Shown here one piece after another: positions 17,676-25,296 of a DNA stretch of 64,000 nucleotides. The position numbers and the translations under genes were made by a program. Where the stretch lies: assembly GCA_902621205.1 (NCBI GenBank), contig CACNLH010000003.1, forward strand, positions 1 through 64,000, written 5' to 3'. Numbering within the stretch: the first letter of the stretch is position 1; every line of letters begins with the position of its first letter. Source of the DNA: an uncultured Alphaproteobacteria bacterium. GTDB lineage: Bacteria; Pseudomonadota; Alphaproteobacteria; HIMB59. The notes beneath the pieces are model-generated. The model was not told where the DNA came from. It did not search any database and saw only the letters and a list, made by a program, of their open reading frames with translations.

Positions 17676-20027
17676 TTAGGATTTAACTCTTGATTTAGTT
17701 GGATCATAAAATGGGAAAGGAACAACCTTAGCCTTTATTCTTTTTTGTTGACCATCTAACTTACCTATTTCAACTTCAGTATTAAGCTCGCTGTATTTGA
17801 CATTGATTTTGCAAAGAGCAATATTTTTATTTAGAACAGGGGATTTCATACCACTTGTTATAATGCCAACTTGTTCCCTTCCATTATTTGAAGGATGAAC
17901 ACAGTCTCCATGCCCGGTAGTTTCATTTCCCTCAATCTCAAGTCCAACTAGTTTTCTTTGAGGGTTTGCCTTTCTTTCAAGTAAAGCTTCTTTACCAATA
18001 AAGTTATCCTCTTTTGATTTAAGAGGAACTGTAAAACCAATTCCCGCCTCAAACGGATCAGTTTGATCATCGAATTCATAATTTGCGAAAACTAAACCAG
18101 CTTCAATTCTAACTAAATCCAAAGCGTCTAATCCCATAGGCACAATTCCAAACTCTTCTCCGGCTTTCATTACAGCATCCCAAACTTCAGCAGCTTTACT
18201 CGGATGACAGAATATTTCATAACCTAGTTCACCTGTGTATCCAGTTCTAGAGACCATTAAAGGAATTCCATCTAAAGTATTTAACCTAGCTATAGAAAAC
18301 CTAAACCACTCTAAATTAGTCAATGATGTTTGATGAGGAGGGGTCCAGATTATCTTTTTTAATATTTCTCTACTCTTTGGCCCTTGGACGGAAACATTAT
18401 GTAAATTATCAGTAGAAGATTTAATCCATACCTTTAAGTTATGTTCCTTTGCTTTTTCTCTTAACCATTCACCGCAATACTCATCTCCACAAATCCACCT
18501 AAAATTATCATCCGTCATTTTGAATACTGTACCGTCATCAAGCATACCTCCATGCTCGTAGCACATCGCAGTGTAAACAACTTGGCCAACAGATAGTTTT
18601 CTGATGTTTCTGGTGCAAGTCATTTGTAAAAGTTCTTCAGCGTCTGGGCCCCGTACTTCAAACTTTCTTAGTGCTGATAGATCCATAATGATAGCCCGCT
18701 CTCTGCAAGCTTCATATTCTTGGTGCGCCCCGTGATTATTATAATTAGAAGCTAACCAGAAGCCTTTGTACTCAACAATATTTTCAGTAAGTTTTGATAC
18801 TCTTGGGTGAAAACCAGTTTCTTTAGTTAATTTAGGTTCAGAGTCTGCTTTCATTCTAAATGCCATTCCTTTACTAAAAGGTCTATTCGGTCTATAGACT
18901 CTAACAAAAATGTCAGTAGGATTCCATCCATTAGCTGCATCTACATCGTCTGGACAGGCAGAGGAGACACAAACTAAATTTTTCAGGGCTTTAAACATCA
19001 CATAGTCTCCTGGTCTAGACCATGGTTCATCAAAAATTAAAGCATTATTTGCATCAATGGCTGTGTTGTAAAATAAATTTATAGCATTCCAACCTAGTCT
19101 TTTTCTCACAGTAAACTTATCTAATACATAGTTGAAATTATCTGAGCAATTTGGATGACCAAAATAGCCAATATCATCATAAAATTTTGAAGTACATGCA
19201 GTACCGAACGTATCATGTCTTCCGACAGTGTCTCTGTAGACTTCAACCATGGGCATTTGATTTTCATCGTAATATTTAGAATGGAGACCTGGCATTGGAA
19301 AAGCACTACCCATTAAATATCTACTATTAGTTGTATCTATTGAGAGCTCTTGGCCTTTTTGAAGGCTCTCTGAGTCGAATGCCATAAAGTCAGAACATTG
19401 TCTTCCATGAACATCAATTATCTGAATAAAATCTCCTTCTTTGACCTCATAGGCCATTGCGGTATATCTTTTAACAAAAATTTCTTCAACAGGATCCATT
19501 AAAGGGTCTGGTAATAAAAATTCCCCCTCTTCACGTTTTTTATTTCTTTGAACAATTACTCGTAGTTCGGATACAGGAATATTTTCATGTGTAATTTCAC
19601 TTTCGCCAGGTGCAGAAATTATACAAACAATGGAGTCGTTTGTTTTAAACTCCTCAATTGAACCTGAAAGTGAATTTTGAGAAAATACTAAAATCGATTG
19701 ATTAATAGACTCTACCTCATATCCAAGTTTTTTTAATTTAGTACGTGCTATTTGAGCTGACTCCTCTTCGCTCGTTAGGATTTTTTTTGTTAATTGACCG
19801 TTATGTTCGTTATTTAGGCCTAATGCTGATAGATTACATTCTCCTTTTGAATTAAAGCATACAACCTCAGCCTGTTGATGGCCTTCTAAATTAATTATTT
19901 TAAATTTATCATCTGGTTCTAATTTTAATGTGAGAGAACCTCCGCCAGTTACCAAATAATTTTCTAAGTCATCACCAAGAGCTGGTAATCCAGGTTCATA
20001 AGGTTGAGTAACTCTTGGGATGATCAT
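17676..20027 (-). CDS. tdm: Trimethylamine N-oxide demethylase
   Basis: A 783-residue two-domain enzyme that splits TMAO into dimethylamine and formaldehyde, with tetrahydrofolate able to trap the formaldehyde. The N-terminal half is a DUF1989 domain (two related segments, about 10-165 and 175-385). Cys278, Cys294 and Cys358 have spacings of 16 and 64, the same as the zinc ligands I recall for Methylocella silvestris Tdm (263, 279, 343). From about 410 to the end is a GcvT folate domain (GYTGELGYEIFCHP, GLDALDLVRIEAGL). ATG 20027 lies 3 bases after the tmoV stop. Part of the transporter-tdm-gcvT-like operon. Confidence 0.92.
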   Translation of the reverse strand: MIIPRVTQPYEPGLPALGDDLENYLVTGGGSLTLKLEPDDKFKIINLEGHQQAEVVCFNSKGECNLSALGLNNEHNGQLTKKILTSEEESAQIARTKLKKLGYEVESINQSILVFSQNSLSGSIEEFKTNDSIVCIISAPGESEITHENIPVSELRVIVQRNKKREEGEFLLPDPLMDPVEEIFVKRYTAMAYEVKEGDFIQIIDVHGRQCSDFMAFDSESLQKGQELSIDTTNSRYLMGSAFPMPGLHSKYYDENQMPMVEVYRDTVGRHDTFGTACTSKFYDDIGYFGHPNCSDNFNYVLDKFTVRKRLGWNAINLFYNTAIDANNALIFDEPWSRPGDYVMFKALKNLVCVSSACPDDVDAANGWNPTDIFVRVYRPNRPFSKGMAFRMKADSEPKLTKETGFHPRVSKLTENIVEYKGFWLASNYNNHGAHQEYEACRERAIIMDLSALRKFEVRGPDAEELLQMTCTRNIRKLSVGQVVYTAMCYEHGGMLDDGTVFKMTDDNFRWICGDEYCGEWLREKAKEHNLKVWIKSSTDNLHNVSVQGPKSREILKKIIWTPPHQTSLTNLEWFRFSIARLNTLDGIPLMVSRTGYTGELGYEIFCHPSKAAEVWDAVMKAGEEFGIVPMGLDALDLVRIEAGLVFANYEFDDQTDPFEAGIGFTVPLKSKEDNFIGKEALLERKANPQRKLVGLEIEGNETTGHGDCVHPSNNGREQVGIITSGMKSPVLNKNIALCKINVKYSELNTEVEIGKLDGQQKRIKAKVVPFPFYDPTKSRVKS

Positions 20028-20030
20028 TCT

Positions 20031-22106
20031 CTAAGCTAATCCAAGAGCTTTTTTTCTTTCCTCTGCCCAATTTCTAACAATAACATCTACACATATAGCT
20101 ATAAGAGAGACAAATATTCCAAGTGTTAAAGCGACACCTGCACCATCTTTTGTTCTAGATAAAGCACCAAAGATAATTTGTCCTAGATCTTCAGTTCCTA
20201 TAAGTGCCCCTAAAATTACCATCTGAAGAGAGAAAACGACTGTTTGGTTGACTCCCAACATTACTGTTGGGAAAGCTATGGGTATTTCAATATTTGTCCA
20301 TCTTTGAAAAGCTGAAACTCCTGACATAGTTCCAGCCTCGTGGAGAGACAGTGGAACACTTTTTAAACCCCAAACCGTATATCTTGTTGCTGGAACAGTA
20401 GCATAAACAATAGCTGCTATTAGTACTGAGGTGTCAGTTATATTAAATAAGAATATAACTGGAATTAGGTAAACGAAAGAAGGGAACGTTTCAAAAAAAT
20501 CACAAAAAGATAAAAGTATTCTTCCACCTCTTTCAGTTCTACCAAATATTGAACCTAAAATTATTCCATTAAGTGAAGCCATAATTACGGCAAATGAGCC
20601 CATATACATTGTAATTAAAGCTCTGTCCCAATATTCAGATAATGCAATAAACAATAACATACCGCCAACAATCAAAGCAGTTCTTGCATTACCTACAATA
20701 TACGCTGCACCCATCGCAAGAGTAAATGTTGCAATAACTGGCATACCTAAGTAGGCATGTTTCATTGGTCCTAATACTTGCGTTAGCAAAAACTTATTAA
20801 AAGAATTTAATGAGTAAAAAAATGTCTCCCAAACCCAGTCAACTGCACCATCAATGTAATGAGCTATTGTTAAACCTTTTTCTATGGGAATAACATATAA
20901 GTAGTTTATTTTATCAAAGTAACCACCAGATATAAAAGCAATGATTGAAAAAATGACGACAGAAATAGCAAAAATAATTAATAATTTATATCTTTGGAAG
21001 AATGTTAAATTTTCAAAATAGTCTTTTTGTTTATCTGCCCAAGCTTTTGTAAATCTATCGAGGATAACCGCTATAATAACGATACACAAACCTGCCTCTG
21101 CTGCTTTTCCAATTTTTAAACTGTTTAATGCAATTTTTAAATTCAAACCTAAGCCTTTAGCTCCTACGAATGAAGCTATGACAACCATTGCTAGACATTG
21201 CATGATAACTGTATTTACGCCATTAAGAATATCTCTTCTAGCTGCTGGAATTAAAACTTTAAAAAGCAATTGCGGTTTTGTACACCCACTCATTAAGCCT
21301 GCCTCAACAACTTCAGGAGAAATTCTTTTCAGTCCAAGAATTGTATTTCTTATCATAGGTGGAGTTGCAATAATAATAGTAGCGATTGAACCAGCGTGAT
21401 CTCCTAGTCCAAATAAAGCAATAATTGGAACTAAATATGCAAACTGAGGCATAGTCTGCATAACATTTAAAACTGGTTGTAAGGCAGTCTCGACTTTTTT
21501 ATCAAGGTATCCCCAAATTCCAAAAGAAAGACCAAGAACGAAACAAATTGGCGTAGTAATCAACACAAATGACAATGTTTGAATTGACGGAACGTAATTT
21601 CCAAATACCGAAATGTATAAAGCACCTATACCTCCTAAAAGCCCAAGCCTGATACCATTTAGCTGGTATCCAAGAAGAAATGCACCCACAGTTGTTGCTG
21701 TCCAAGGCAATGCAGGCCAACTTAACCAATCATTTTCTTTTAGCCATGAGTCGCTTACAAATACATCTATTATTTTGTCTCCGCCTAATAAGAGTTCTCT
21801 TACGACAGTGATTAAAAAGAGCAAACCTTGTGAAACAGCTTTAGTGAATTCTCTAAAAGCAGCTTTTTCTTCGTACATTTCAAAGACTGGATCCCAAACC
21901 TTTAATGGGAACCACTCATATAAAGCATTAAAGATTACGTTATTAATTGCTAATGGAATTCCTTTAAGGACTGATGGGAGTCTCCATAAATAATTATTTT
22001 CACTTTGTGGGATAAGAAAGTAAAGAATAAGAAAAATAAATATAAGAATGCCAAATTGAGCTGGCTTAGAATTTCTTATAGTTTCTAAGTAGTTCTTATC
22101 CACCAA
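20031..22106 (-). CDS. tmoV: TMAO/betaine ABC transporter permease, double-length
   Basis: A 691-residue OpuAB/ProW-type permease with two permease modules in one chain, about 140-360 and 455-690. Each carries the EAA-type loop (SPEVVEAGLMSGCTKPQLLFKVLIP and VPLSLHEAGTMSGVSAFQRWTNIEIP). Single OpuAB permeases have one module of about 280 residues, so this is a tandem fusion that could form the whole channel without dimerising. About 13 or more hydrophobic helices are visible. It overlaps tmoW by 11 bases and precedes tdm by 3 bases, which argues for TMAO as main substrate. Glycine betaine or choline remain possible. Confidence 0.87.
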   Translation of the reverse strand: MVDKNYLETIRNSKPAQFGILIFIFLILYFLIPQSENNYLWRLPSVLKGIPLAINNVIFNALYEWFPLKVWDPVFEMYEEKAAFREFTKAVSQGLLFLITVVRELLLGGDKIIDVFVSDSWLKENDWLSWPALPWTATTVGAFLLGYQLNGIRLGLLGGIGALYISVFGNYVPSIQTLSFVLITTPICFVLGLSFGIWGYLDKKVETALQPVLNVMQTMPQFAYLVPIIALFGLGDHAGSIATIIIATPPMIRNTILGLKRISPEVVEAGLMSGCTKPQLLFKVLIPAARRDILNGVNTVIMQCLAMVVIASFVGAKGLGLNLKIALNSLKIGKAAEAGLCIVIIAVILDRFTKAWADKQKDYFENLTFFQRYKLLIIFAISVVIFSIIAFISGGYFDKINYLYVIPIEKGLTIAHYIDGAVDWVWETFFYSLNSFNKFLLTQVLGPMKHAYLGMPVIATFTLAMGAAYIVGNARTALIVGGMLLFIALSEYWDRALITMYMGSFAVIMASLNGIILGSIFGRTERGGRILLSFCDFFETFPSFVYLIPVIFLFNITDTSVLIAAIVYATVPATRYTVWGLKSVPLSLHEAGTMSGVSAFQRWTNIEIPIAFPTVMLGVNQTVVFSLQMVILGALIGTEDLGQIIFGALSRTKDGAGVALTLGIFVSLIAICVDVIVRNWAEERKKALGLA

Positions 22107-23112
22107 ATAAAACTTTTATTACTTTTGAAGGGTTGATTGATCCAACTTCTGAACTATCTTTAGGATCTATAACTTTTATTATTTCTTTACTATTAAGAAT
22201 TTTTTCAGCAACACTCTCTATAATGTCGTCTTTAGATACTTTTAAATTGTCTGAAGCATTTGTGTCCTTAGGGTCCATTATAGACTCTATTTTTAATACT
22301 TTTTCTCTAGGAACATCTTCTGTAAATTTTTTAACATAATCAGTTGCGGGGTTTAAAACAATATTACCCGGGGTATCTAATTGTTCAATAATTCCATCTT
22401 TCATAATTGCAATACGATCAGCTAATCTAAGAGCCTCATCAAAATCGTGTGTAACAAACATAATTGTTTTGTTAAGAACCCCTTGAAGTCTTAAAAATTC
22501 ATCCTGCATTTCTTTTCGAATTAAAGGATCTAATGCAGAGAATGGTTCATCTAAAAACCAAATGTCTGGCTCAACTGCCAGTGATCTAGCTATTCCTACT
22601 CTTTGTTGCTGTCCACCAGATAACTCTCTTGGAAAGTAATTTTCTCTTCCTTTAAGCCCAACCAATTCGACCATTTCTAAAGCCTTGTACATACTATTTT
22701 CTGTACTGACTCCTTTTACCTGCAAGGGGAAGGCAATATTTTCAATGACTGTTTTATGAGGAAGTAGGGCAAAATTTTGAAAAACCATTCCCATTTTCTC
22801 TCTTCTAAGCTCAACTAATTGTTTGTTGTTCATTAAACAAATATCTTCACCGTCAACTAATATTTTACCTGCGGTTGCGTCAGTCAATCTTGAAATACAT
22901 CTCAATAAGGTGGATTTTCCTGAGCCTGATAGGCCCATGACAACTAACATCTCTCCTTTTTCAACATCAAAAGAGGCATTATTTACACCCACTATACATC
23001 CTGCTTCTTGAAATTGTTTAGCATCCACAGACCCATTAGAGTCTGCTAATAGCTTGTTCGCATTGGCGCCAAAGATCTTGTAGACAGAATCGCAACTAAT
23101 AGTTGGTGACAT
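22096..23112 (-). CDS. tmoW: TMAO/betaine ABC transporter ATP-binding protein
   Basis: A 338-residue ProV/OpuAA-type ATPase. Walker A GLSGSGKST (60-68), signature LSGGQQQR (164-171), Walker B IWFLDEP (184-190), and H-loop VTHDFDEA. Beyond about residue 260 there is a regulatory tail in the place of the CBS domains of betaine transporters, but it is short (about 75 residues) and weakly CBS-like. The gene overlaps the permease by 11 bases. It is separated from tmoX by 70 bases that contain a terminator-like hairpin, so it is probably made at lower level than the binding protein. Confidence 0.9.
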   Translation of the reverse strand: MSPTISCDSVYKIFGANANKLLADSNGSVDAKQFQEAGCIVGVNNASFDVEKGEMLVVMGLSGSGKSTLLRCISRLTDATAGKILVDGEDICLMNNKQLVELRREKMGMVFQNFALLPHKTVIENIAFPLQVKGVSTENSMYKALEMVELVGLKGRENYFPRELSGGQQQRVGIARSLAVEPDIWFLDEPFSALDPLIRKEMQDEFLRLQGVLNKTIMFVTHDFDEALRLADRIAIMKDGIIEQLDTPGNIVLNPATDYVKKFTEDVPREKVLKIESIMDPKDTNASDNLKVSKDDIIESVAEKILNSKEIIKVIDPKDSSEVGSINPSKVIKVLFGG

Positions 23113-23142
23113 AAGATTAACCTATCAAAAAAAATTAAAACT

Positions 23143-23170
23143 AAAATCCTCCCATTTAAGGGAGGATTTT
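23143..23170 (-). terminator. Intercistronic terminator-like hairpin between tmoX and tmoW
   Basis: An 11-base perfect stem, AAAATCCTCCC with GGGAGGATTTT, and a 6-base loop. On the transcribed strand it is followed by T-rich sequence (TTTTAGTTTTAATTTTTTTT). It lies between the stop of the binding-protein gene and the start of the ATPase gene. It would partly stop or protect the mRNA so that the periplasmic protein is made in excess. Structure seen directly; partial termination is inferred. Confidence 0.78.
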
Positions 23171-23182
23171 AAAAATATTTTA

Positions 23183-24124
23183 TTACTTCATGAAGAGATC
23201 GATTTGATCTCTGTTATTAGCAATATATGCAGTAGCTGCCTCTGCGTGAGTCATACCACCGTTATCAACATAGTTAGCCATTTCACCAATGTTACCTGAT
23301 GTAAATTCCATTTTTGTGTAGAATTTATATGCAGATGTATGAGTGATTGGGAACTTGATGTGTGCTGCTTTTTTTAACCAACCAATTGGTGAACCACAAC
23401 CAGTTGTCTCAACAGAACCGCCGTCTTCAATTCTACAACCTTGGTAGAAAGGTGGGAATTCAATAAATACAAATCCCTCAGCATCAGTAAAGTTTGGTGT
23501 CCAGTTAAAGATCACTGTTCCTCTACCTTCTTTTTTTGCAGCTGCTAGTTCTGCCCATAGTGCATCAGCACTACCAGCAAACTTAACCATCCACTGGTCA
23601 TCTAGGCCAAGACCTTTTAGTCTGTTAGGCATCACATCAGTGTGCCATTCATAAGGACCTTCTAACCATCTACCTTTACCTTCAGAGTCAGGTGTAGCAA
23701 AGTTAGCTTGACACTCAGGAGATTTTAAAGCTTCCCAATTTGGAAGACCTGGACATAAATTTTCATCAATAACCCATTGTGGAACACCCATATCTTCAAG
23801 AGTTGGAGCTAAGTGTGAACCAGCATCGATTAAACCACCTTTGTCCATAGCTTCATAAAATGGTTTAGCCATAGTTGACTGCCATGTTTCATGAGCAACG
23901 TGAAGCTCACCTACTCTGACAGCCTCATATCTTGTTGCTGACTCAGCAGGGACTAATTCAACATCATAACCAAGCTCTTCAAAAGCTTGTGCCATAACGT
24001 TAGCCATAACGATTTGGCTTGACCAGTTTAAAACTGGAATTCTAATCGGGTCTGCCGCTTTTGCTACAGTTGTAAAACCAGCAAACAGGACTAGAGCGTA
24101 AAATAATGAAATAAATTTTTTCAT
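23183..24124 (-). CDS. tmoX: TMAO/betaine-type periplasmic substrate-binding protein
   Basis: A 313-residue OpuAC/TmoX-family binding protein. A signal peptide occupies 1-23 (KK then a hydrophobic stretch ending AKA). The mature protein starts ADPIRIPVLNWSSQIVMANV, where the tryptophan is in the place of the aromatic cage residues that hold the trimethylammonium group. Further tryptophans (HETWQSTM, GVPQW, EWHTDVM, NWTPNF) could complete the cage. The linkage to tdm and tmm supports TMAO as ligand, though glycine betaine binders look alike. A strong GGAGGAG site precedes ATG 24124, and the degenerate operator at 24194-24212 lies 70 bases upstream. Confidence 0.87.
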   Translation of the reverse strand: MKKFISLFYALVLFAGFTTVAKAADPIRIPVLNWSSQIVMANVMAQAFEELGYDVELVPAESATRYEAVRVGELHVAHETWQSTMAKPFYEAMDKGGLIDAGSHLAPTLEDMGVPQWVIDENLCPGLPNWEALKSPECQANFATPDSEGKGRWLEGPYEWHTDVMPNRLKGLGLDDQWMVKFAGSADALWAELAAAKKEGRGTVIFNWTPNFTDAEGFVFIEFPPFYQGCRIEDGGSVETTGCGSPIGWLKKAAHIKFPITHTSAYKFYTKMEFTSGNIGEMANYVDNGGMTHAEAATAYIANNRDQIDLFMK

Positions 24125-24193
24125 TTACTCCTCCTATATCTATTATAATAGTAGGAGTAATATAGGGCATAAGACAACAAGGTTGAAGCCTTA

Positions 24194-24212
24194 AAATCCA
24201 TAATATGAAACA
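24194..24212. promoter_or_regulatory. Degenerate operator upstream of tmoX
   Basis: AAATCCATAATATGAAACA matches 16 of 19 positions of the mgdA-tmm site; the first three bases of the left arm are lost. It lies 70 bases upstream of tmoX and 38 bases before the chosen start of the divergent alr gene. Right arm and spacer are fully conserved, so a weaker site of the same regulon is likely. Confidence 0.55.
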
Positions 24213-24249
24213 ACTAGTCTTTAAAAAAAACCAAAAAATCAACAAAAAA

Positions 24250-25293
24250 ATGATTTTTGTGAGTAAAGAAAATCTGTCGCATAATTACAGGCAAATCGAT
24301 AAGTTTTCAGGTAATTCAAAGATTATAAGCGTAATAAAAGGTGATGGCTATGGGCACGGCCTTTTGGAATGTTGTAAAATATTAAAAACGAGTAAATGTA
24401 AAGATTTTTATGTTGCTAGGTTAGATGATGCTATCAAACTGAGAGAAAATTTTAAGAATATAAATATTTACCTGTTATCAGGTGTGATTTCAAACAATGA
24501 TTTAAAAGAAATAATAAAATATAAAATAATTCCTATTATTAATAATGTCGATCAATTATCCTTATTAAAAAATTCACAAAAACTTAAGTACGTTTTGCAT
24601 ATTGATACTGGAATGAATCGTCTTGGATTGCAGTCAAGCGAACTTGAAAAGTATTCAAATTTAATCGATAAAAAAAATATTATTTTTTTAATGTCTCACC
24701 TATCTTCTGCAGATGATTTAAAAAAAAATGAGTCAAGTAAACAATTAAATAAACTTATTGACCTAAATAAAAATTATAATTTACCTTTAAGCATAGCTAA
24801 TTCATCTGGAATTTTTTTAGGAAAACAATATCATTTAAATTATGTAAGACCTGGAAAAAGCCTATACGGAATTAATCCTTTCTATAAAAAAAGATTTAAC
24901 TTAAGACAGGTTATGAGTATTTACTCACCTATATTACAAGTTCAAAATGTCAGAAAAGGGAATTCAATTGGCTACAGCCAAACTTATAAACTTAAAAGAG
25001 ACTTAAAAGTTGCAACAATAGATTTTGGTTACTCTGATGGATTTCTTAGAAGCGGAAGTAATAAAGCATCTCTTTATATAGATAAATTTCAATGTAGAAT
25101 TTTAGGAAGAGTTTCAATGGACTTGATCACGATTGATGTGTCGAAAGTTCCCAATAACAAATTGTATCTGGGCAAACCTGTCGAAATAATTGGAAGTAAT
25201 CAACGATATGAGAGAATTGCATATGAAACTGGGACTAATGAACACGAGATTTTAATTTCTTTAGGCAGGAACTTAAGAAAAGTATATATATAA
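24250..25293 (+). CDS. alr: Alanine racemase
   Basis: A 347-residue PLP enzyme interconverting L- and D-alanine for peptidoglycan. The lysine that binds PLP is in VIKGDGYGHG near the N-terminus. Also visible are HIDTGMNRLG, NYVRPGKSLYGINPF, GYSQTY, DFGYSDGF and GRVSMDLITID (the usual cysteine of G-R-V-C-M is serine). The frame is open to ATG 24205, but that codon lies inside the operator-like motif, while alanine racemases begin just before a V-x-K-x-N-L-x-H-N segment. I therefore use ATG 24250 (MIFVSKENLSHNY). No strong ribosome site is seen for either. It heads a plus-strand operon with the acyl-CoA dehydrogenase 3 bases on. Confidence 0.87.
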   Translation: MIFVSKENLSHNYRQIDKFSGNSKIISVIKGDGYGHGLLECCKILKTSKCKDFYVARLDDAIKLRENFKNINIYLLSGVISNNDLKEIIKYKIIPIINNVDQLSLLKNSQKLKYVLHIDTGMNRLGLQSSELEKYSNLIDKKNIIFLMSHLSSADDLKKNESSKQLNKLIDLNKNYNLPLSIANSSGIFLGKQYHLNYVRPGKSLYGINPFYKKRFNLRQVMSIYSPILQVQNVRKGNSIGYSQTYKLKRDLKVATIDFGYSDGFLRSGSNKASLYIDKFQCRILGRVSMDLITIDVSKVPNNKLYLGKPVEIIGSNQRYERIAYETGTNEHEILISLGRNLRKVYI

Positions 25294-25296
25294 GTC

